Shown here one piece after another: positions 9,378-16,472 of a stretch of DNA of 64,000 bases. The notes beneath the pieces were generated by a model that was not told the DNA's origin, made no database searches, and saw only the letters and a list, made by a program, of their open reading frames with translations. Source of the DNA: Pseudomonas gingeri (GTDB lineage: Bacteria > Pseudomonadota > Gammaproteobacteria > Pseudomonadales > Pseudomonadaceae); contig NZ_JACAOR010000002.1 in NCBI RefSeq assembly GCF_013386115.1, forward strand, positions 444,383-508,382, read 5' to 3'. Both the position numbers and the translations under genes were made by a program. The number at the start of each line of letters is the position of its first letter. The stretch's first letter is position 1.

Positions 9378-9415
9378 CAAAGCCCTCGCAGAAATGTGAG
9401 GGCTTTGTTGTTTCT
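9378..9415 (+). terminator. Rho-independent terminator of tRNA-Thr
   Basis: Perfect 10-bp stem CAAAGCCCTC/GAGGGCTTTG (9378-9387 and 9398-9407), 10-nt loop, then TTGTTTC. It begins 8 nt after the tRNA. Confidence 0.9.
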
Positions 9416-9633
9416 GCACGAGCAATAGACACGTAACAAGGCTTGTTATCAGGCAGTCACAAACAACTGTATATAGATACAGTTTTATCCTTGCGTTTAG
9501 CCTATAGCTATTTATGATGGGACCCGAAATTGCGGTGCCATACTAGCCTCCGAAGGAGTTGCATTGGCTGGATCTGCGAGGGGCCTGGGCGTTCCGGTAG
9601 CCTGGTTGCCGAGGTTGCTGAAGGAGGGAAAAC

Positions 9634-10140
9634 GTGTTCGATGCAAAGTCGATAGCTAATTACTTTCTCGAACTGGCTGCTGCCAGAGGCGAGTCCATTA
9701 GCCCCATGAAACTGCAGAAACTCGTTTATTACGCCCATGGCTGGTATGCCGGCTACACCGACCAACCGCTGATCAACGAAGCAGTCGAAGCCTGGCAGTA
9801 CGGCCCCGTAATTCCCTCGCTGTATCACGAATTCAAGCGCTTCGGCTCAGGCGAGATCGCCGGCAAGGCATTCGAGTATGACGCCCTGGGCGTCAGAGAA
9901 GCGGCCGTTCCGGCCGACCCTGAGATTCGGACCTTCCTGCAAAACGTCTATAACAGTTATGGTCGTTACTCCGGCATTCGACTCTCCGAAATGACCCATG
10001 CCTCTGGCACTCCCTGGGATATGACCTGGTCTGCGGCAAAAGGGGTACGCGGTGTAGACATTCCGTTCCCGATGATCGCGGCTCACTTCAAGGAGGCGAC
10101 CCAGAAAGCTCAGAATGGTCAGGCGGCGGTCCAGGCCTGA
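9634..10140 (+). CDS. Panacea-domain (DUF4065, SocA/GepA-like) protein, candidate antitoxin
   Basis: 168 aa. The N-terminal half carries the Panacea/DUF4065 signature: SIANYFLELAAARG, then SPMKLQKLVYYAHGWY (about residues 22-38), then EAVEAWQYGPVIPSLYHEF (~50-68). Proteins with this domain are versatile antitoxins or, in SocA, a protease adaptor. Translation starts at GTG 9634, 6 nt after AAGGAGGG, an excellent ribosome site. The stop overlaps the next start (TGATG), so it is coupled to a small two-TM protein. An antitoxin role for this copy is an inference from domain and arrangement; the first-gene position fits PanA-PanT pairs. Confidence 0.8.
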   Translation: MFDAKSIANYFLELAAARGESISPMKLQKLVYYAHGWYAGYTDQPLINEAVEAWQYGPVIPSLYHEFKRFGSGEIAGKAFEYDALGVREAAVPADPEIRTFLQNVYNSYGRYSGIRLSEMTHASGTPWDMTWSAAKGVRGVDIPFPMIAAHFKEATQKAQNGQAAVQA

Positions 10141-10493
10141 TGAACCAGACCAAAAGCCTGGGCTCACTGCCTATTGATCCTGCCGCTGAAGCCGCTACAC
10201 CGGTGCTCAACGGCTCAGGCAACGATGAAAATGCATTTTTCGCCAACGGCCAACAGCATTTTCGCCTGCAGCACAATCAACAGAACCTCGGTTGGCTGGG
10301 TAAATTCTGGGGAGCGACTGACCGCGCAGCCCCCACCAACATTGCCGGTTTCGTGATTGCCATTTCGGCCCTTCTGATCGTTGGCAGCTTCTTCATGCAA
10401 GAATCTCCCGAGCTCAATGAAGCCAGAAAATGGCTGTATGGACTTACAACATCAGCCCTCGGCTTCGTGTTCGGCTCTGCCACCAAGAAGTGA
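10140..10493 (+). CDS. Small two-TM protein coupled to Panacea gene, candidate toxin
   Basis: 117 aa, not a family I recognise. The first 65 residues are polar and probably cytoplasmic. Residues about 69-86 (NIAGFVIAISALLIVGSFFM) and 100-113 (LYGLTTSALGFVFGSA) are hydrophobic segments, and the protein ends with KK. Its ATG overlaps the Panacea stop by one base, so the two are made together. Some published Panacea-neutralised toxins act on membranes, which makes a membrane-toxin role plausible but unproven. Alternatively it may be an accessory membrane anchor. Confidence 0.6.
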   Translation: MNQTKSLGSLPIDPAAEAATPVLNGSGNDENAFFANGQQHFRLQHNQQNLGWLGKFWGATDRAAPTNIAGFVIAISALLIVGSFFMQESPELNEARKWLYGLTTSALGFVFGSATKK

Positions 10494-10627
10494 TCGCCAC
10501 GCAGTGCCCTCGACTCACCACTGCGACCTGCTTCCAGGAACATCGTGCGCGCCTTGAGAATGGTCGATTTCCGATGCTGAACTGAATCGGTGCCTTTTCC
10601 CGCCGACAGTGCCTGCACCAAGGACGG

Positions 10628-10675
10628 AAAAAGGGGACAGATTTATTTTTAGGAAAATAAATCTGTCCCCTTTTT
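10628..10675. repeat. GGGGACAG-type palindrome, copy 1
   Basis: Perfect 22-bp inverted arms, 10628-10649 and 10654-10675, with core GGGGACAGATTTATTTT and loop TAGG. A second copy with the complementary loop CCTA lies at 13887-13936, so the two are inverted relative to each other. On either strand the hairpin ends in a T-run, so it can also act as a bidirectional terminator. Such GGGGACAG palindromes recur in Pseudomonas genomes, possibly as REP/MITE-like elements. Confidence 0.85.
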
Positions 10676-11208
10676 TCACAGCCTAGGAAGAGAATCGATC
10701 AATGAGCCAGCATGCAAACCACACAATAACCCAAAGATTAATTTCCACCTGTACCGCTTTCAAACGCAGCCTAAACATGGCAATAGCCCTGTTTCGTGCT
10801 GGCAGCGCTGCCAACTGTTGAAGGTTGGCATTTATAAAGCGCCTTGCCGGGCGCTTGCTATTGGCGCACCTAGGATCGCCGCAAGCATTCAGCTCCAGCG
10901 CTTGGGTTATCCGATTGGCATCCGCCGGGAACGGGCCCAAGCACTATCACCTTTAGCGGCTAGAGCGGCCGCAATCGGTGGGTATCACTCCCCCCGAAAC
11001 CTCTGGAAACAATTTTAGCTATACGACGTTAACGGGCTACCGCTAAGTTTTTTACATGGTCTGAAGCTAGCAAAAAACCAGCAATGTGCCACTAATCATT
11101 GGCATTTCTAGACGCGCCCTTCTGCTTGATGCCAATCACATTTAATCCTTTTAACACGATCAAGCGTTCAGTGAGCATCGTAGGATGCTTGTTGGCCAGT
11201 GGATAACA
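10676..11208. other. Gene-poor stretch within island
   Basis: No reading frame here has both coding character and a ribosome site. A minus-strand frame at 10683-10940 ends in a hydrophobic stretch but lacks a credible start. A small GC-rich hairpin, AAGCGCC-TTGCC-GGGCGCTT, lies near 10836-10857. Otherwise nothing recognisable is seen. Confidence 0.35.
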
Positions 11209-11226
11209 GTTATAAATCCTTATAAC
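11209..11226. promoter_or_regulatory. Candidate operator upstream of RelE-like gene
   Basis: Perfect inverted repeat GTTATAA-ATCC-TTATAAC, 140 nt upstream of the toxin-like start. It resembles the palindrome GTTATCA-ATTT-TGATAAC at 12202-12219 upstream of the HTH gene in arm sequence and 4-nt spacing. Both are likely bound by the same dimeric HTH protein. Confidence 0.5.
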
Positions 11227-11264
11227 ATCCTCTCAGCTAGCCACATTCGTGCCTAGCCCCAGTC

Positions 11265-11291
11265 GGGAGGCCGTAAGACCTCCCTTCTTTT
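11265..11291 (+). terminator. Hairpin with T-run upstream of RelE-like gene
   Basis: GGGAGG-CCGTAAGA-CCTCCC followed by TTCTTTT. It lies between the palindrome at 11209 and the gene at 11366, so it may terminate a short upstream transcript or attenuate the toxin-like gene. Confidence 0.5.
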
Positions 11292-11365
11292 AACTCATGA
11301 GATGCATGAAATGTCGAATTTCATCCTATGGAAAGACTTTCACCCACCCAATTCTGGAGGTCCAT

Positions 11366-11749
11366 ATGACCCAATGCTTCACCGATACCGACACCACCGC
11401 TAAACCCGAAAAGAAAATCGAATTCTTCCCTGATTCAGCTGTGGAGAAAGAGTTCAAAAAGCTGCCAGAGAAACAGCGAGACCGCTTCTTACAGGACCTG
11501 ATGATGATTGCCAAAGGGCTTCCCCCCACGTGCAAAGTCAAAAACCTGAAAGGGATGGAAAAAGGTGTAAGCGAACTGATCATCAACGGTAGTCCTGCCT
11601 TCCGTTGCGTTTACTACACGAAACTGGATGGCAGAATCGTTGTAGTACACGCAACAGAAAAGACCGCCGAAGGTCGTGATAGCCAAATCATCAACGTTGT
11701 GACGACGCGCCTGACCCGGCTACTACAGCAGGAAAAGCGCAAGAAGTAA
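11366..11749 (+). CDS. RelE/HigB-type (phage Gp49-like) toxin-like protein
   Basis: 127 aa. The core, EFFPDSAVEKEFKKLPEKQRDRFLQDLMMIAKG, then VKNLKGMEKGVSELIINGSPAFRCVYYTKLDGRIVVVHATEKT, is the Gp49/HigB-like RelE fold with the usual order of helix, strand LIINGSPAFRCVYY and strand IVVVHATEK. Family members cleave mRNA in the ribosome. The start is ATG 11366, 6 nt after CTGGAGG; an upstream in-frame ATG at 11297 has no ribosome site. The expected antitoxin is not next on the same strand; instead an HTH gene converges on it (11778-12089). A hairpin terminator follows at 11767-11796. Confidence 0.8.
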   Translation: MTQCFTDTDTTAKPEKKIEFFPDSAVEKEFKKLPEKQRDRFLQDLMMIAKGLPPTCKVKNLKGMEKGVSELIINGSPAFRCVYYTKLDGRIVVVHATEKTAEGRDSQIINVVTTRLTRLLQQEKRKK

Positions 11750-11766
11750 CGTTAAGCGGTGAACTG

Positions 11767-11796
11767 GGCGATGGCTTTTACAGCATCGCCTTTTTT
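11767..11796 (+). terminator. Terminator of RelE-like gene
   Basis: Stem GGCGATG/CATCGCC (11767-11773 and 11784-11790) followed by TTTTTT. It overlaps the last codons of the convergent HTH gene. Confidence 0.8.
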
Positions 11797-12089
11797 AGGT
11801 TCATGACCAGAGGCTGGTCCAGGTTTGCTGGGTTGAAGTCAGCATCTAGCTTGTAGCCGATACGCACTAACATCTCCAACAATGTGTCGATGGAGAATTT
11901 CTCCAAGTGGCCCTTGAACAGATTGCTCATGCGAGGGGCGCTAATCTTCAATGCCTGTGCAGCAGCGGCCTGACTCCAACCTTCCTGCCGGATCAAGGTG
12001 ATCAGCACCATGAAGAGCTGAGTCTTCAGATGCTTCATGTTGTACTCAACCGGATCATCTGTAAAACGAGCGAATAGATTCTGATTCAT
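11778..12089 (-). CDS. HigA-type HTH (XRE) antitoxin-like regulator
   Basis: 103 aa with a helix-turn-helix at about residues 38-75: EGWSQAAAAQALKISAPRMSNLFKGHLEKFSIDTLLEMLVRIGY. This is the HTH_37/XRE pattern of antitoxins paired with Gp49-type RelE toxins. It is on the opposite strand to the RelE-like gene and converges on it, with 28 bp between the two stop codons, which is unusual because these pairs normally form one operon. A palindrome (12202-12219) about 110 nt upstream probably is its operator. Neutralisation of the neighbouring toxin is inferred from family pairing. Confidence 0.75.
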   Translation of the reverse strand: MNQNLFARFTDDPVEYNMKHLKTQLFMVLITLIRQEGWSQAAAAQALKISAPRMSNLFKGHLEKFSIDTLLEMLVRIGYKLDADFNPANLDQPLVMNLKKAML

Positions 12090-12201
12090 GCTAGGAACCT
12101 CCCAAAATGGTTTGGAGGTAGATTTTCTCTGCTTGTGATGCGAATAGGATCAACGAAGATCCGCCGAAGCCTTTGACGGCTCTGTCAAGGACGAATAGAT
12201 T

Positions 12202-12219
12202 GTTATCAATTTTGATAAC
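12202..12219. promoter_or_regulatory. Candidate operator upstream of HTH antitoxin-like gene
   Basis: Perfect inverted repeat GTTATCA-ATTT-TGATAAC, similar in arms and spacing to the repeat at 11209-11226. It lies in the leader of the minus-strand HTH gene and fits autoregulation. Confidence 0.55.
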
Positions 12220-12289
12220 ATATGCAACCCCAAAGGCGAAATATATTTCACCCAACACATCGCCGAAGACGTCACCGTTGGCTCCTCCG

Positions 12290-13566
12290 TTAATGGCTTG
12301 AGACCTGCCATGGCTGCTCGATTTTCGTCGTATAGCTTTGGCTCATCATCTCTCGTCGTATGCCCCACTCGGGGTTCAGCGGGACGCTGGCCGCACGTAG
12401 CGTTCCCCTGCCCCATCGTTCGTTGATCTGCTCCAGGACGGTCATCACTTTCGAGGTGTTGGCGGGTTGAGAGGCGGCGAACAGGTCATCGGTGTACTCA
12501 CCTCGTTGGCAGAGGTTGAGGAGTAGGGCCTCGGCTTTGCTGTACTTGAAGCCGGGCCGAAAGAGTTGGTCGAGGGCGTCCACTGCCATTTTCGTGAGCA
12601 GGCGCACGTCGTCCGTGGGGTACGGCAGATCGATCACCGCCCCATTGGCGTACTTGGCCTCCTCTGGGTTGAACATTCCCGTCCGAATGCTCACCCGGAT
12701 TTTCTTGCACAGCGACCGTTGGGCCCTGAGCTTTTCTGAGGCCCGCATCATGTAGGTGGCCACGGCCTCTTTGATCGGTGGCAGCTCCTTCAGCCGCCTG
12801 CCGAACATCCGGCTGCAGCAGATCTCCTGTTTGGGGGCGTCGGGCTCATCCAGTTCCAAGCACGGCCTTCCTGCCAGCTCACGGGCGGTCTTTTCGATCA
12901 CCACGCTGAAGTGCTTACGCAGCACCCAGGGATCAGCCTGTGAGAGCTGCCAGGCGGTTCTGATGCCCATCCCTTCCAGGTGCGCCGTCATCTTTCGGCC
13001 AATGCCTCAGACGTCCGAGACGTCTCAGGCCTTGAGCAACTTCTCCCGGCGGTCCGGTGCCCGGACATCCAGGACACCGCCCAACTGCGCCTGCCACTTC
13101 TTTGCACCGTGGTTGGCCAGTTTGCTGAGGGTCTTGGTACCGGCAATGCCCACCCCGACCGGAATGCCGGTACTCCTGAGCACCTGGGCGCGTATACGGC
13201 GTCCCAGCAGCTCCAGGTCCTCAGTCATACCGGTGAGCTCGGCAAAGGCCTCATCGATGCTGTAGACCTCCAGCGCCGGCACCATAGACTCGATCACAGT
13301 CATGACCCGCTGGCTCATGTTCCCATACAGCGCATAGTTCGAGGAGAACGGCACGATGCCGTGCTGACGGAGCTTGTCCCGGATCTGGAAATACGGCTCG
13401 CCCATCTTGATGTGCGGCTTGACATCCGCGGAGCGGGCAATCACACAACCATCGTTGTTGCTCAGCACCACGAAGGGGGTATGCGCGAGGTCAGGCCGGA
13501 ACACCCGCTCGCATCTGGCATAGAAGCTGTTGCAGTCGATCAGCGCAAAGACCGGTTCAGGGGGGG
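12290..13566 (-). pseudogene. umuC: Inactivated umuC/rulB (DNA polymerase V catalytic subunit)
   Basis: The frame reads through the whole Y-family polymerase: FALIDCNSFYARCERVFRPDL near 13540, VVLSNNDGC, YSIDEAFAELTG (catalytic acidic residues), then GIPVGVGIAGTKTLSKLANH. It is broken by two in-frame TGA codons 18 nt apart, at 13025-13027 and 13007-13009. The second falls at the conserved Trp in the WGIGRKM motif. Downstream it resumes as GIGRKMTAHLEGMGIRTAWQ and reaches a natural-looking C terminus at 12290. No ATG, GTG or TTG lies in frame between the umuD stop and the conserved FALIDC; the expected start position has a seven-C run. It is therefore dead by at least three lesions. Confidence 0.85.
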
Positions 13567-13846
13567 TTAATGGGCATACTGAAGATAATTACCCCCCCAG
13601 ATCGACAGCTCATCGCCTTCCATGACGTAACGGGCCGGGTACCTGGGGTTCTCCGATTTCAGGATGACTTCGGGCCCCTGTTTGCACAGCCGTTTGCAGA
13701 CCGGGTCGTTGTTCAGCAGTGCAACGACGATGTGCCCGTGCAGCGGCTCCATGGGCCGGTCCACCACGGCCAAGTCGCCATCGAAAATCCCAGCGCCCTG
13801 CATGCTGTCCCCCTCAATCGACACCAGGTACACATGGGGCGCTCGA
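13567..13846 (-). pseudogene. umuD: Truncated umuD/rulA (LexA-like S24 peptidase fragment)
   Basis: About 88 aa of the C-terminal peptidase domain remain: VYLVSIEGDSMQGAGIFDGD with the nucleophilic Ser, then GHIVVALLNNDPVCKRL with the catalytic Lys, ending IWGGNYLQYAH. UmuD is normally about 140 aa; the N-terminal cleavage region is missing. The coding match stops at about 13846, where the nested GGGGACAG repeat array begins, so the array probably replaced the 5' half. It sits 16 nt before the umuC remnant in the usual umuDC order. Confidence 0.8.
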
Positions 13847-13966
13847 GTGAAAAAGGACGAAAAAGGGGACAGGAAAAAAAGGGGACAAAAAAAAGGGGAC
13901 AGATTTATTTTCCTAAAAATAAATCTGTCCCCTTTTTTTCCTGTCCCCTTTTTTCCTTTTTTTCCC
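13844..13966. repeat. Nested GGGGACAG palindrome array, copy 2
   Basis: A central palindrome (GGGGACAGATTTATTTT, loop CCTA, and its complement, about 13887-13936) is flanked on the left by two more GGGGACA units (about 13864 and 13881). On the right it is flanked by a mirrored CCTGTCCCC unit (13940-13948). The full array could fold as one long hairpin. The loop is the complement of copy 1, giving an inverted orientation across 3.2 kb. Confidence 0.8.
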
Positions 13967-14602
13967 TGACAGTCAAGCTTCTCACTCGACGCCTAGGAGC
14001 GACATGGATTTTCAATCTCTAAGTGAGACTTTGATATTGAAGGTCACGACTGACAGCTGTCGGCCAAGCCGAGGTAGCCTAGAGCAAAGGGGAAACTTTA
14101 TTCGTCAGTAAATCATTAAATGATAATGAGTGCGCGCTGCTAAGCTATCTCGCCCTGAATAGCAAGCGACTGAGAAACTGCAGCGATAGACACGGAATAA
14201 TGGGGCAGAGTATGTAGCTCCCTAATTGAAGACGGGTATTTAATTTAACTCTGGTTGAAATAATTGTAAGTCTGATGTGGATCGGACTTGAAAGGGCTTA
14301 CTTACAAGCTCATCTTGAGCTCTCAGCTGTTAACCCATATCCCAGCCCGTGCGAATGGAGGTACGCTAAATCTCGGACCAGCCTCTGGCAACCAGCACTC
14401 CCCAGTTCGCTGTTTTTTGCTCAGACCTTATTCTCCTTTAGCGCACCAGAGGTAACGGGTGAGCAAGTGTCGTACTGAGCGTGCTGAGCCCCAGAGGCGT
14501 ACCAACAGGGGCACAACAACGCGAGATGTGATGGTTGGACACCATCTATCCCCACTCTCATTTACGGCTAAAGAGAAGGCGCAGCTTGGACAAGCCCTAT
14601 CT
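13967..14602. other. Gene-poor stretch downstream of four-gene operon
   Basis: About 640 bp without a supportable gene. Short frames on both strands (14275-14478 plus; 14428-14673 minus) lack ribosome sites, and one overlaps the end of the 251-aa gene. Base composition drops in GC compared with the core genome. No clear terminator for the minus-strand operon was found. Confidence 0.35.
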
Positions 14603-15358
14603 TTACTTACAACTTTCCTGATACCAGTGACCAGCTGCAAACGGTTTTTCTGGTCGAGCCCATCGTTGCTCAAGTTCTATCGATTGCCTACCGACTCTAG
14701 CAATGTTATTTTGATCCATTACCTTATGAATAAGATTTTTGAATCCAGCTTTAACATCATGCCTATCTTTCTTCTCACAGAAATAATCGGCCACGACCAT
14801 AACAAGCATTGATAGGTAGTCCATCTGTGGCGTCGGTATACGGACATCACGAATGTGCATAGCAATATCGCGATTTATGCTGACATTTTCTATGTCCATT
14901 CGATTCAGGGCCGCCACGCGCCCTACAAGTTCGTGGAGTTTCCAGCGGTTATTCTTGCCGAACTGCACATGAAACATGGGATGGAATGGAGACTGAAATT
15001 CGGCATCGGGCTCAATATCAAAGTGCATAGCCTCTAGCAGGTTTAGTTCGCACTTTCCGCCAGCTGTCTTTATCTCGTAGACCTCAAGGCAGGCGCTGCC
15101 GCTTTCAAAGACTGTGCCTTTAAAATTAAAACTCCCGTCCATCAGAATTGCTCTTCTTGCAGATGAGCGCGACGAACCTCTCAGAGGGGTATTCCAAAGT
15201 ATTGCAGGCTGTGAGAATTCCACTTTGAATCCTTCGCCATCCTCCTTGGCAATTAATTCAGGCCATTTAGGTGTGCCCATCTGTTTTTTCGCAATGATGA
15301 CACCAGCCGCATCGTGTATTTGCTGCACATGCCGCTTGAAAACCGTGAATGCTTCCAT
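14603..15358 (-). CDS. Uncharacterised 251-aa protein, fourth gene of methyltransferase/GHKL operon
   Basis: I do not recognise a family with confidence. The centre carries HFDIEPDAEFQSPFHPMFHVQFG (about residues 112-134), then VRIPTPQMDYLSMLVMVVADYF (~172-193). The HPxxHxxFG-then-RIP layout is weakly reminiscent of DUF2290-type proteins. There is no signal peptide or TM segment, so it should be cytoplasmic. The ATG at 15358 lies 1 nt beyond the receiver-like stop, so the two are almost certainly translationally coupled. Being last in an operon with a methyltransferase and signalling proteins, it could be an effector or a structural partner; neither is demonstrated. Confidence 0.75.
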   Translation of the reverse strand: MEAFTVFKRHVQQIHDAAGVIIAKKQMGTPKWPELIAKEDGEGFKVEFSQPAILWNTPLRGSSRSSARRAILMDGSFNFKGTVFESGSACLEVYEIKTAGGKCELNLLEAMHFDIEPDAEFQSPFHPMFHVQFGKNNRWKLHELVGRVAALNRMDIENVSINRDIAMHIRDVRIPTPQMDYLSMLVMVVADYFCEKKDRHDVKAGFKNLIHKVMDQNNIARVGRQSIELEQRWARPEKPFAAGHWYQESCK

Positions 15359-15359
15359 T

Positions 15360-16451
15360 TCAAATCCCTGCCAACGGTCCTAATTCAGACAGCACTTCAT
15401 CATCAATTTTTGCTTCGCTGGCACCGGTAGGTACCCAGTCCGGCGTAGGTGCGGCTTGCTCCTCAGTTATCACGTTGCCAGATACCAAGCATATGTATGC
15501 GACAGAGTCCGGTGATTGTGTGTCAACCCTGGCGATTTCCAGAGAGCGAAACGCCTCGCTTCTCACAATGTCGCCATCGAAGAGATTTAGAAGCTCGATC
15601 AGGCCATAGCGCCAGAAGTATGGAGCAACTTCAGAAAATGGTCCCTGATACTGGGCTGCCTTTAGCGCCTCACCTAACTCCGGATGTTTACTCAGTTCAT
15701 CCGGTTGAATGTTAAGATAAGCAGCCGCTGACGGCTCGCTCAGAATTGGGCCTGGGAACATCATGATGTAGTTAAACAACCAATATCCCAGCTGGGTAGC
15801 GAAGCGCCGTTGCTCGGAAATCTGATGCTCCGCAACGTCCGCTTCAGGATTAGCGAAGTAGACCAGGTTTTGAGCCGCATACCCAAGAAATTCGTAAGAA
15901 AGTTCCGGGCTCCCCAAAACTGTTGCCAAGACATCAGTAGGACTATGCCTGCCTTTCAAGAGCTCGGGTGAAGCCTGTAGGGCTTCGTAAGTAGCTTTAA
16001 AGCCTCGACTTATAGCGATCAAGCGCGGTACAAGCTCATCCATCCGATCCCCACTCACGATAGCTCTGGGGATCCAAATTGCTGAAGCACCATCTCTGAT
16101 GGTGCGCTGTAGCTGAGGGAGCTGCTCAAACTGGGACGGCGTACCGCCTTTTTGATAGCGGCATACGGGCATACCCAATTCGCGTAGCGCTGCTTTATAG
16201 CTAGAGTGTGTTTGCAGTTTTCGACCACGAGACAAGTCCGTGTCCAGAAGGACTAGGTCGATCCCATGCTCACCGATGCGGTCTTTCAGGTATGTTGCGA
16301 GTTGCTCTTCTACCGCTTCATTCTCTGTCGGTTTAAAATCTACTAAACCTATATCCGCAGGCGATACGAACGAAAGCTCACTGCCTTCAGCTAGGGCTCT
16401 GAACTTATCAATAGTCTCGATTTGATCTTCAATTATAAGTACTTTGCACAT
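15360..16451 (-). CDS. Receiver-like (response regulator N-terminal) protein with unknown C-terminal domain
   Basis: 363 aa. The N terminus resembles a CheY receiver: MCKVLIIEDQ (acidic pair E8/D9), then GIDLVLLDTDLSRG (about residues 63-76) where D70 corresponds to the phospho-acceptor. The spacing is longer than in CheY, and the following PVCRYQKGG and IWIPRAIVS segments are divergent, so phosphorylation is uncertain. Residues ~150-363 are helical with no recognised DNA-binding motif. It lies 21 nt after the GHKL gene and 1 nt before the 251-aa gene. The position next to a histidine-kinase-like protein suggests a cognate signalling pair. Confidence 0.75.
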   Translation of the reverse strand: MCKVLIIEDQIETIDKFRALAEGSELSFVSPADIGLVDFKPTENEAVEEQLATYLKDRIGEHGIDLVLLDTDLSRGRKLQTHSSYKAALRELGMPVCRYQKGGTPSQFEQLPQLQRTIRDGASAIWIPRAIVSGDRMDELVPRLIAISRGFKATYEALQASPELLKGRHSPTDVLATVLGSPELSYEFLGYAAQNLVYFANPEADVAEHQISEQRRFATQLGYWLFNYIMMFPGPILSEPSAAAYLNIQPDELSKHPELGEALKAAQYQGPFSEVAPYFWRYGLIELLNLFDGDIVRSEAFRSLEIARVDTQSPDSVAYICLVSGNVITEEQAAPTPDWVPTGASEAKIDDEVLSELGPLAGI

Positions 16452-16472
16452 ACTAGCCGCTCTTTTAATCCA

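Noticed and set aside
10683..10940. Minus-strand 85-codon frame ending in a hydrophobic stretch
   Set aside because: No ribosome site or family similarity was seen; the hydrophobic end alone is weak.
12290..13566. umuC TGA codons as recoded tryptophan or selenocysteine
   Set aside because: No recoding context is seen, the start codon is also missing, and umuD is truncated, so plain decay is simpler.
14275..14673. Short frames on both strands after the four-gene operon
   Set aside because: No ribosome sites, one overlaps the 251-aa gene, and the sequence looks non-coding.
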